Virus record (IMG/VR): IMGVR_UViG_3300048588_001047
Location: 1 to 38,627 of that record
Strand: one strand, 5' to 3'
DNA length: 38,627 bases
DNA from: a virus
Positions within the stretch are counted from its first letter, which is position 1. Each line of letters starts with the position of its first letter. Of the stretch, positions 31,311 to 37,809 are shown piece by piece. The notes below the pieces were generated by a model, which saw only the letters and a list, made by a program, of their open reading frames with translations, did no database searches and was not told where the DNA came from. The translations under genes and the position numbers were made by a program.

Positions 31311-31795
31311 ACCTAAACGCAGTGTTTATGACCGCTGCAGCGCTGTGCTGCATTGCGCTTTCCGGTTGCGCGCCACAGGTGTTGCAATCCACGCCTTTGC
31401 AGTCCTACCGAGTAGGCCAAGCGCTCAAAGCATCGCCAGGCGGGACTCTGTTGACCGCGCAAGCGGGCAACGTTCAGACCGTTCGCCGCTGGGTGGGCGT
31501 CATGAATTCCCCTGATGGGTGGAAAACATCGTCCGAGGTTTCAGCCGACTACGTGCGCAAGGAATTGATTTACTCGGGCGTGTCAGGCTCAACCATCGAA
31601 ATCACATACCGCGAATTCAGGGGCAACCTGGCCGCGCCTGCGTTCTTCCAAAGTGCAAAGTACGACCTTGCAGCTTCCAGAGAGATCACGTTTCAGCAGT
31701 TCCGCATCCGCGTTGACTCTGCCGACAACAACGGCCTCACGGGCGTTCTGTTGAGCGACGGCACATCGTTCGCAACCGGCCAGCCACCCAGATAA
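31307..31795 (+). CDS. Lipoprotein co-transcribed with the repressor
   Basis: 162 aa with a type II signal peptide: MNLNAVFMTAAALCCIALSG then Cys21 (lipobox LSGC). Residue 22 is Ala, so sorting to the outer membrane is expected. The mature part (about 60-155) looks beta-rich with no known motif. The GTG start overlaps the repressor stop (GTGA), so it is translated with the repressor in the lysogen, and a terminator follows. This is the place of lambda rexAB. Superinfection exclusion or another change of the lysogen surface is a good hypothesis, not shown. Confidence 0.8.
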   Translation: MNLNAVFMTAAALCCIALSGCAPQVLQSTPLQSYRVGQALKASPGGTLLTAQAGNVQTVRRWVGVMNSPDGWKTSSEVSADYVRKELIYSGVSGSTIEITYREFRGNLAAPAFFQSAKYDLAASREITFQQFRIRVDSADNNGLTGVLLSDGTSFATGQPPR

Positions 31796-31815
31796 ATTCA
31801 GAACCTGCCACGACG

Positions 31816-31841
31816 GCCCGCCGCTGAGCGGGCTTTTTTTT
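31816..31841 (+). terminator. Terminator of the repressor-lipoprotein operon
   Basis: GCCCGC / GCGGGC stem with a 6-nt loop (CGCTGA) and eight T at 31834-31841. It ends the lysogenic transcript 21 bp after the lipoprotein stop, before the rightward early promoter. Confidence 0.9.
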
Positions 31842-31870
31842 GTCCATTGTTTTCTGCCGTTCGTCGCCTT

Positions 31871-31912
31871 CGTTGAACCGTGGTTGCATCCTTTATTGAA
31901 CTGTGGTTCAAT
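31871..31912. promoter_or_regulatory. Repressor/Cro operators OL1 (strong) and OL2 (weak)
   Basis: OL1 at 31895-31912 is ATTGAAC-TGTG-GTTCAAT, the same perfect 7-bp arms as OR1. OL2 at about 31872-31889 is TTGAAC-CGTG-GTTGCA with one weaker half. The core AAC-N4-GTT centres are 31880.5 and 31903.5, 23 bp apart, the same as OR1-OR2. Confidence 0.8.
31884..31912 (+). promoter_or_regulatory. Rightward early promoter (PL analogue)
   Basis: -35 TTGCAT (31884-31889), spacer 17, -10 TTCAAT (31907-31912). OL1 lies over the -10 and OL2 over the -35, with the same offsets as at cro. The start of transcription should be near 31919. Confidence 0.7.
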
Positions 31913-31952
31913 GACTCCATCGCCTCACACCGAGGCCCACATGGAGAGCAGC

Positions 31953-32150
31953 ATGAACAACCGCACGGAAATGCCGGGCCTTGAGGCAAAGGAGCTGGCC
32001 ACCCCGGAAGACTTTGCCGATTCGCTGGCTGGCGATCTGGAGCTCCTGCCGGTCGAGCAGGACGAGCAGGCCAAGAAGCTGGCACGCGCGGGCTTCACCA
32101 CCGCTCCCAGCGCACGCAGCACCTTCCGCGCTGATGGGGGTGTGCTGTGA
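31953..32150 (+). CDS. First gene of the rightward early operon, hypothetical
   Basis: 65 aa, acidic (about 11-45: LEAKELATPEDFADSLAGDLELLP), with a basic, Ser-rich end. No family recognised. The ATG at 31953 has GGAG six bases before; an ATG four codons upstream is possible. It lies about 34 bases from the predicted start of transcription, so it would be made at once after infection or induction. Not an obvious N-type protein, since it has no Arg-rich start. Confidence 0.6.
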   Translation: MNNRTEMPGLEAKELATPEDFADSLAGDLELLPVEQDEQAKKLARAGFTTAPSARSTFRADGGVL

Positions 32151-32569
32151 GTATCTGCGTTACCGAATCCCTGCAGTCCCGGCGCATGCTGGACGAACTG
32201 CACAACCGCCAGGACGCCCAGACCCGGGCCGAAGCCGAAACGGCTTTCAACTTCACCCAGGCCATCGCTGCCGGTGATCCTGACGCCACCCCGGCATGGG
32301 CTGGCACCGCTCCCGACTACCAAGCTGGCCGCGCGCTGGGCATGGCCTACGGTGCGAAAGGTTTCCCGCGCCGCGCCTACACCGTGGCCGAGGTTCTGCA
32401 GGACGCGCTGGAAACGCTGAACAAAGGCCCGGCCCTGGGGGACGTGGTGCGTTTGCTTTCGATCGCCATGAAAGGTTGCGACCCGATGGTGGCCTTGGCT
32501 GCCCGCCAGCTTGTGGAGCGCGCCGCGGCGAAGTACGCCGAGCACTACACCGATGAGGTGGAGGCATGA
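32147..32569 (+). CDS. Hypothetical early protein
   Basis: 140 aa, helical, rich in Ala, Glu and Arg; contains AEVLQDALETLNKGPALGDVVRLLSIAMKGCDPMVALAARQLVE (about 80-122) with no motif known to me. GTG start in GTGA overlap with the gene before, ATGA overlap with the gene after. Probably soluble. Confidence 0.65.
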   Translation: MSICVTESLQSRRMLDELHNRQDAQTRAEAETAFNFTQAIAAGDPDATPAWAGTAPDYQAGRALGMAYGAKGFPRRAYTVAEVLQDALETLNKGPALGDVVRLLSIAMKGCDPMVALAARQLVERAAAKYAEHYTDEVEA

Positions 32570-32790
32570 ACGCACTTCAACCAGTCGCAAGCCTGAAGCC
32601 CGGCATGCGCGTCAAGACATCGGGCGGAGTTCGAGTCGTCACAAGCGCCGGCCCTTACACCAGCTACGGCATGCCGATGTGGGGCTGGAGGTGGACGCCC
32701 CAGGTGCGCACTGATGGCCGACAGGATTGCGGCTACAGCGGTATCCAGATCGAACAAGCCGAAACCCACATGGTCGAGGTGACGCAATGA
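32566..32790 (+). CDS. Hypothetical early protein, beta-rich
   Basis: 74 aa. LKPGMRVKTSGGVRVVTSAGPY suggests a small beta barrel (SH3-like) with Gly turns, then Trp- and Gly-rich GMPMWGWRW. ATGA overlaps on both sides. Function unknown. Confidence 0.6.
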   Translation: MNALQPVASLKPGMRVKTSGGVRVVTSAGPYTSYGMPMWGWRWTPQVRTDGRQDCGYSGIQIEQAETHMVEVTQ

Positions 32791-33023
32791 GCGCCGGCCT
32801 GTTCCCCGAAGGCACGGCCAGCAGTCAGCGCATCCTGCGCGATGTGCCACTCAGCAACACCACGCGCTGCTACCCGCGCAGCCTGTCGCAGGCATTCCCT
32901 GACATGCGCGCCACGTGCATCGAAGTGCACCGGCCGGTCACGCCGCTGGGTCACCGCGTCGTGCTTTGGCTGAGCAGCTTCGTGCTGTTCGTCATGCTTC
33001 TGGCCTTGGCGCTGGGTTACTGA
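32787..33023 (+). CDS. Small membrane protein of the early operon
   Basis: 78 aa with one C-terminal membrane helix (VVLWLSSFVLFVMLLALALGY, about 58-78) and a polar N-terminal part with three Arg-rich patches; likely C-tail anchored in the inner membrane. ATGA overlap with the gene before. Early membrane proteins of phages often act on host physiology or exclusion; nothing specific can be said. Confidence 0.65.
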   Translation: MSAGLFPEGTASSQRILRDVPLSNTTRCYPRSLSQAFPDMRATCIEVHRPVTPLGHRVVLWLSSFVLFVMLLALALGY

Positions 33024-33024
33024 C

Positions 33025-33417
33025 ATGAGCGACCCCTACCTCCTGCGCGGCCGCTCGCGCATCTGCGTGCACAGCGCCTGCAACTACCCCGAATCGAAGT
33101 GCTTGCGCCGCTGCGGGCTTCTGCACCGAGTGGATACCCACCACCTGCCCGACGACCGCGCCGCCGTGGTGCTGGGAGAGGCCGAGCCCATCAGCCGCGC
33201 CCGCCTTGCCCTGAACACCTGGCGTCTGTACCGCAGCTGCGGCTGCGGCATCCGTGAATCGTTTCGCAACGCGCGGCGGGCCTTCCGCCAGCGCACCAGA
33301 TCACCCACCACCGAGAGAACCCATGAACGACACCACCGAAGTCCTGACCGCCGAGTCAGGCACCGTCGCGCTCCTGAACAAGGGCGAGATCGACATGCAG
33401 ATCGCCACCGCGCATAA
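33025..33417 (+). CDS. Cys-rich early protein with long overlap into the next gene
   Basis: The frame runs 130 codons. The first 90 look real: six Cys (CVHSAC, CLRRC, CGCG) and a coupled start one base after the upstream stop. The last 30 codons lie inside the next gene in another frame and are Arg/His-rich low complexity, so the end may be neutral. No closer stop exists. It could be a true 95-base overlap or a gene that lost its stop. Function unknown. Confidence 0.5.
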   Translation: MSDPYLLRGRSRICVHSACNYPESKCLRRCGLLHRVDTHHLPDDRAAVVLGEAEPISRARLALNTWRLYRSCGCGIRESFRNARRAFRQRTRSPTTERTHERHHRSPDRRVRHRRAPEQGRDRHADRHRA

Positions 33418-34237
33418 GTACCCGCGCAGCATCAAGAGCTTCCGCAACGAAGCCCTGGCCATGGTCACCCTGAACGAGACCATCGCGCAGGAATGCATCT
33501 ACAGCCTGCCCCGGGATGGCAAGAACATCGAAGGGCCCAGCGCCCGCTTCGCCGAAGTGATCGTGAGCGCCTGGGGCAACAGCCGGGCCGGCGCGCGCGT
33601 GGTGTCCGACCAGGGCGACTTCGTGACCGCGCAAGCTGTGTTCCACGATCTTGAGAAGAACGTCGCCATCACCTACGAGGTGCAGCGCCGGATCGTTGAC
33701 CGCCAGGGCCGCCGCTTCAAGCCCGACATGATCGGCGTGACCGCGAACGCCGCTTGTTCCATCGCCCTGCGCAACTCGATCCTGAAGGGCGTTCCAAAAG
33801 CCTTCTGGGCCGACCTGTACGAGTCGGCGCGCTCGACCGCCATCGGCGACATGCAGACGCTGGCCAACCGCCGCGCGCGTGCGCTGGGTGTGCTGCAGAA
33901 GATGGGCGTGCAGCCGGCGCAGGTGTTCCTGTACCTGGACATCACCGGCGAAGAAGATCTGACGCTTGACCACCTGGGCACTCTGTTCGGCCTGACCACC
34001 GCCATCCGCGACGGTGACACCACGCCCGAGCAGGCCTTCGCCAAGACTAGGACCGAGACCGTCGACAGCGACACGCTGGCCGCCTTGGTGGGCAACGTGA
34101 AGGCCGGCACCACCGAGGCAGAGGTCGAGGCCAGCCGCAAGGCGGCGCTGGACAGCATCAAGGCCACCAAGGACGACGGCGCCGTGAAGGTCATCAACCA
34201 GGCCGCGCAGGATCGCAAGACGGAGCTGGGCGCATGA
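33323..34237 (+). CDS. Putative single-strand annealing protein (Red beta/RecT role)
   Basis: 304 aa. Blocks NKGEIDMQIATAHKYPRS, IYSLPRDGKNIEGPSARFAE, SAWGNSRAGARVVSDQGDFV and IGVTANAACSIALRNSILK recall a family that stands beside YqaJ-type exonucleases in many phages. The C-terminus (about 255-304) is acidic and Ala/Lys-rich, as in proteins that bind SSB or the exonuclease. ATGA overlap with the exonuclease. The annealing role follows from this pairing and from the absence of another RecT/Beta/Erf gene; not from a clear motif. Confidence 0.7.
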   Translation: MNDTTEVLTAESGTVALLNKGEIDMQIATAHKYPRSIKSFRNEALAMVTLNETIAQECIYSLPRDGKNIEGPSARFAEVIVSAWGNSRAGARVVSDQGDFVTAQAVFHDLEKNVAITYEVQRRIVDRQGRRFKPDMIGVTANAACSIALRNSILKGVPKAFWADLYESARSTAIGDMQTLANRRARALGVLQKMGVQPAQVFLYLDITGEEDLTLDHLGTLFGLTTAIRDGDTTPEQAFAKTRTETVDSDTLAALVGNVKAGTTEAEVEASRKAALDSIKATKDDGAVKVINQAAQDRKTELGA

Positions 34238-34863
34238 AAGTCCTCAACCACGAACAGGGAAGCCCCGAGTGGCTGCTGTCGCGCGCTGGTGTGGCCACGG
34301 CCAGCCAGTTCGATGCGGTGATGGCCAAGGTCAAGGCAGGCGAGGCGGCCGGCCGGCGCAACTACCGCGCGCGGCTGGTGGTCGAGCGCCTCACCGGACG
34401 GCCTGTCACCACGTTCCAGAGCGCCGCCATGCGCCAGGGCACCGAGCGCGAGCCAGATGCCCGCATGGCCTACATGGTGCGCACCGGAGCGGTGGTCGAG
34501 GAAGTCGGCCTGTGCATGCACGACACGCTCGAAGCCGGGATGTCTCCTGACGGCCTGATCGGCACCAAGGGCGGGCTGGAGATCAAGTGCCCCGAGCTGG
34601 CCAACCACCTGGAGTACCTGAAGCTGAAGGCCGAGCCCCCCGAGTACACGTGGCAGATCCAGGGCGGCCTGTGGATCAGCGAGCGCGATTGGTGGGACTT
34701 CGCGTCCTTCAACCCGGAATTCCCCGAGCACCTGCAGCTGGTCGTGCGCCGCGTGTACCGCGACGACAAGCGCATCAAGGAACTGGCCGCCGAGGTCGAG
34801 CGCTTCATGGACGAAGTGCGCGCCGAAGAAGCCGAGATCCGCAGCATGCCGCTGGCCGCCTGA
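34234..34863 (+). CDS. YqaJ / lambda-type 5'-3' exonuclease
   Basis: 209 aa. GSPEWLLSRAGVATASQF (about 9-26) is the typical start; the catalytic core is SPDGLIG (Asp106) and GLEIKC (Glu116, Lys118), with WQIQGGLWIS (Gln) after it. The enzyme degrades the 5' strand of duplex ends to give tails for annealing. Coupled to the putative annealing protein upstream as in red/recET pairs. Confidence 0.92.
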   Translation: MKVLNHEQGSPEWLLSRAGVATASQFDAVMAKVKAGEAAGRRNYRARLVVERLTGRPVTTFQSAAMRQGTEREPDARMAYMVRTGAVVEEVGLCMHDTLEAGMSPDGLIGTKGGLEIKCPELANHLEYLKLKAEPPEYTWQIQGGLWISERDWWDFASFNPEFPEHLQLVVRRVYRDDKRIKELAAEVERFMDEVRAEEAEIRSMPLAA

Positions 34864-34886
34864 CCCCCTTCAACCTGGAGCACCCT

Positions 34887-35354
34887 ATGCGAACAGCACA
34901 CCGCCGCGCGTCCCACCTCAAGCGCGAGACAATGCCCAAGTGGTGGCGCAAGCCGATCGACGCCGCCCAGGTGATCGACTGCAAGCTGGCGCACTGGACC
35001 ACGATCGACCAGTTCACCAGCGGCCGGGCCACCGAGACCGAGCTGTGGGATCTGGTGTTCAACGGCTTCATGTACGCCGAACTCATGCGCCTGCTCAAGG
35101 CCGATGGCACGCCGTTTACCGATGAAGCCGTGGACGCGATCCGCGAGCACGTGGAGACCTTCACCGGCGTGATCGAGCGGTTCAAGGCCACCGGGCGCGT
35201 GGGCTTCAATAGCACCCAACTGCTGGCCGCGCGGGCTGCTGCCGAGGTTATGGACCAGCTGATCGAGATGGATCGCTTCGGATTTGCCGTGCGGGCTGCA
35301 GAGCACTCCAACACCACGGTGAACAGCATTCGACAGGAGAGCAAAACATCATGA
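34887..35354 (+). CDS. Hypothetical early protein
   Basis: 155 aa, mainly helical: a Trp/Lys start (PKWWRKPIDAA), then ELWDLVFNGFMYAELMRLLKADG and AVRAAEHSNTTVNSIRQ at the end. The block TTIDQFTSGRATETELWDLVFNGF is seen in phage proteins of unknown role. GGAG stands before the ATG. ATGA overlap with the next gene. Confidence 0.65.
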   Translation: MRTAHRRASHLKRETMPKWWRKPIDAAQVIDCKLAHWTTIDQFTSGRATETELWDLVFNGFMYAELMRLLKADGTPFTDEAVDAIREHVETFTGVIERFKATGRVGFNSTQLLAARAAAEVMDQLIEMDRFGFAVRAAEHSNTTVNSIRQESKTS

Positions 35355-35800
35355 CCGACTTCACACACCATATCCCCCGCCTGTTGAGCGACGCAGACGC
35401 AGCGGCTGACCTTGCAGGAGTGCCACGGCCCAACGATCTGCCGAGTGTGGGCACACCAGAACCGCGCTGGTTTGACACGTATCAAGGCCCGCAGCAAGGC
35501 TACACCGTGAAAGACACGCTCGCCCTCGTTTCAGAGCGCGACGAGCTGGCAAGCCGGGTTAGGGAGCTTGAGGGCCGGGAGCCTGCGGGCTGGTACTCAA
35601 AACAGTACGGTTTCGTCTACATGAAACGTCAGCCTCACATGTTTGAAGTTGGCTCGATCCTTTATCTCAAGGATGGTCGGCCAGCGTGGCGCGTCGATTC
35701 AAAGTGCAGCATGACCGCATTGATGGGCATGTCCGACTTGCCGCACGGCGAAGTCTTCTACCTCAACGCACCAGAGAGAAGCCATGAATTACCAATTTGA
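35351..35800 (+). CDS. Hypothetical early protein with short coiled coil
   Basis: 149 aa. Coiled coil at about 58-76 (LALVSERDELASRVRELEG), then EPAGWYSKQYGFVYM with aromatic residues. Proteins with this middle part occur often in early regions of proteobacterial phages. It overlaps the next gene by 17 bases. No function known. Confidence 0.65.
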   Translation: MTDFTHHIPRLLSDADAAADLAGVPRPNDLPSVGTPEPRWFDTYQGPQQGYTVKDTLALVSERDELASRVRELEGREPAGWYSKQYGFVYMKRQPHMFEVGSILYLKDGRPAWRVDSKCSMTALMGMSDLPHGEVFYLNAPERSHELPI

Positions 35801-36338
35801 GAAGAGTTGCGACGAGTATTTCAAGGCCCGCCCGCAACTTGAGAGCGCAGTCAATCGCGGAATCTTTCAGGCTGGGTACAGCGCAGCCCTTGCCGCCCAG
35901 CCTGGAGCGGTGGGGTGGGTGATGGTGCCGGCGGAGCCGACCGAACTGATGCTGACATATGTTCACCGTCAGGCATACATCAACGCGCTCTCCGCCCGTC
36001 CCAGCGCACCAACAGCGGTAGAGCCGCCCTACCCAATGGCAACCACCATCGAAGGTGCAGCGCAAGACGTAGCCAAGTGGCTTAACGAGCGCCCAAATAG
36101 CCCGCTGGACCTGCGGCATGTTGCGATGCTTGTTCATGCAGTGCAGACCTTACCAACAGCGGTAGAGCCTGATGAGCGTGCGGAATTTGAGGCGGCTTAC
36201 CGCGCTAGGTATCCAGTGAGCTGCGATCTTGACCCCGAAAAGTTCAACCGCTCGGACGAAGGCGACTACGAAGACATTCGCGTCAGCATCGCGTGGGCTA
36301 TGTGGCAAGCCCGCGCATCGAAAGGAACACCGCTATGA
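35784..36338 (+). CDS. Hypothetical early protein
   Basis: 184 aa. The ends DEYFKARPQLESAVNRGIFQAGY and DIRVSIAWAMWQARAS are of the type found in phage accessory proteins (WQAR-type). Between them two copies of the phrase PTAVEP stand 48 codons apart, encoded by an identical 18-bp direct repeat. ATGA overlap with the Lar-like gene. Confidence 0.65.
   Translation: MNYQFEKSCDEYFKARPQLESAVNRGIFQAGYSAALAAQPGAVGWVMVPAEPTELMLTYVHRQAYINALSARPSAPTAVEPPYPMATTIEGAAQDVAKWLNERPNSPLDLRHVAMLVHAVQTLPTAVEPDERAEFEAAYRARYPVSCDLDPEKFNRSDEGDYEDIRVSIAWAMWQARASKGTPL
36008..36169. repeat. 18-bp direct repeat, 144 bp apart, inside one gene
   Basis: ACCAACAGCGGTAGAGCC at 36008-36025 and again at 36152-36169, both in frame (PTAVEP). 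The distance of 48 codons means that recombination between the copies would delete or add a module without breaking the frame. Confidence 0.85.
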
Positions 36339-36931
36339 GCATCAAGCAAGCAATCGAAGCGCTGCCCTGCCCGTTCTGCGGCCATGTGGGGCTTGATTTC
36401 CGCGAAGGCACAACCTTCCGATGGATCGTGGCCGAGTGCTCGGGCTGCGGTGCAAGCCGTGGCGAGACACGCATTCAGACCTTGGGCGAAGGCACGAAAG
36501 ACGAATGGATGGCCGACGCGAGAGAAGACGCGATTCGAGAATGGAACCGCCGCGCTGCTCTGCGCTCAATGCCACAAGGGGAGCCGGAACGGTTGGCGCT
36601 CACGCAAGCCACCGCACCACGGAAAATCTGGCTCAACCTTTTTGGCGATGCTGACACGGGTTGCGAGCCGTTCCCCGATGACCACGAAGGCGTCACATGG
36701 TCCGACGATGAGCCGGGCGACTTCAATGTGCCTTACGTTCGCGCAGACCTCGCCACCCAACACACAGAGGCTGTGCGGATGAGCGAGGCGGAGATTGGCA
36801 AGGTAATCCGATCCGCCCGCCATCCATCTGGAGCGATTACGCAAACTGACATTGCCCGAGCAGTCGAGCAAGCAACAGCAGACCGGCTGGGTGTGAAGAT
36901 GGGGGATGTGCGCCATGCCGATCAAGCCTGA
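36335..36931 (+). CDS. Lar-like restriction alleviation protein
   Basis: 198 aa. The first 70 residues have the Lar pattern: ALPCPFCGH (Cys11 and Cys14 type knuckle), AECSGCGAS (second Cys pair), and DAREDAIREWNRRA. Members reduce type I restriction by changing host modification or enzyme balance. The C-terminal 120 residues (with KIWLNLFGDADTGCEPFP and VPYVRADL) are of a kind often fused in phage early proteins. ATGA overlap with the gene upstream. Confidence 0.75.
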   Translation: MSIKQAIEALPCPFCGHVGLDFREGTTFRWIVAECSGCGASRGETRIQTLGEGTKDEWMADAREDAIREWNRRAALRSMPQGEPERLALTQATAPRKIWLNLFGDADTGCEPFPDDHEGVTWSDDEPGDFNVPYVRADLATQHTEAVRMSEAEIGKVIRSARHPSGAITQTDIARAVEQATADRLGVKMGDVRHADQA

Positions 36932-37349
36932 GAACCGCGCACGCTACCCGGCGAACTGGAAAGAGGTGCGTGAGCGCATCTTGGCACGTGCCAAGCACAC
37001 CTGCGAGCACGAAGGCTGCACCGCTCGGCACCGTGAGGTCGGCTACTGGCGCGACGGCGTGTGGAACCGCATGGGCCACGCCCTGCGCGATGCTGGGTGC
37101 AAGGCCGGGGACACCGTGGCCTGCGCGGACGGAACCGACATCAAGCTGATCATGATCGTTCTGACCATTGCGCACCTCGATCACACACCCGAGAACTGCG
37201 ACGACGACAACCTGCGCGCATGGTGCCAGCGCCACCACCTGCGATACGACGCCGAGCACCACAAACAAACAGCCTACGCCACGCGCAAAGCCCAGATGAA
37301 CAACCTCGAACTGCCGCTAGAGGCCGCATCCATAGGGCCAACACCATGA
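36915..37349 (+). CDS. HNH endonuclease
   Basis: 144 aa. Clear HNH core: TCEHEGCTARHREVG (Cys pair), LTIAHLDHTPENCDDDNLRAWCQRHHLRYD (His, Asn and His in order). Basic N-terminus with ENRARYPANWKEVRERILARA. It may nick or cut DNA in recombination, packaging or defence. I use the ATG at 36915 with GGGGG about 9 bases before it; an ATG three codons earlier would sit on that run. ATGA overlap with the next gene. Confidence 0.85.
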   Translation: MPIKPENRARYPANWKEVRERILARAKHTCEHEGCTARHREVGYWRDGVWNRMGHALRDAGCKAGDTVACADGTDIKLIMIVLTIAHLDHTPENCDDDNLRAWCQRHHLRYDAEHHKQTAYATRKAQMNNLELPLEAASIGPTP

Positions 37350-37522
37350 CCAAAGCCGAGCAGCGAAAACTAGACCGGCTGGAAGCCTTGCTTGCTGCCG
37401 AAACCAAGCGAGCCGACGAAGCATGGGGCCACTACCGAGAATCGCTTTATAAGCTTGTCGATTGCCAGTTGAAATTGAAGCACATCGCTGAGGTGATGGC
37501 GGGCGATAGGGAGGCATCGTGA
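37346..37522 (+). CDS. Small coiled-coil protein
   Basis: 58 aa, almost all helix, Lys/Glu/Leu-rich (KLDRLEALLAAETKRADEA). No motif. ATGA and GTGA overlaps on the two sides place it in the operon just before excisionase. Function unknown. Confidence 0.65.
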   Translation: MTKAEQRKLDRLEALLAAETKRADEAWGHYRESLYKLVDCQLKLKHIAEVMAGDREAS

Positions 37523-37809
37523 GCGACTTGACCCTGCAGCAGCTCTGCGCCACGCTGTCGGTCAGCGAGTCGACGGTGCGCCGCTGGGTGGCCGATGGCC
37601 TGCCCTACACTCCGATCGGCAAACGCACGAAGCGGTTCAACCTAGAGGAAACCCGCACTTGGCTGCGGGAGAAGCAGGGATCATGTCCATCTGGATCGAC
37701 AAGCAAGGCCGGCGGCACGTCGGCGTTATGGTCAGCGGGAAGCGCCTTCACCGCATCTTGCCGGAAGGTGCATCTGCGGGTGATGCCAAGCGTCTTGAAG
37801 GCGAACTGA
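37519..37809 (+). CDS. Excisionase-like MerR/HTH_17 protein (Xis), overlapping integrase
   Basis: 96 codons, GTG start in GTGA overlap. The first 54 residues are a winged helix-turn-helix of the excisionase type (LTLQQLCATLSVSESTVRRWVADGLPYTPIG; KRFNLEETRTWLREK). The last 42 codons lie inside the integrase gene in another frame (Ser/Gly-rich, no family look). Xis would bend DNA at the attachment site and steer the integrase to excision. Overlap of xis and int is known from lambda; here it is about 127 bases. Confidence 0.75.
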   Translation: MSDLTLQQLCATLSVSESTVRRWVADGLPYTPIGKRTKRFNLEETRTWLREKQGSCPSGSTSKAGGTSALWSAGSAFTASCRKVHLRVMPSVLKAN

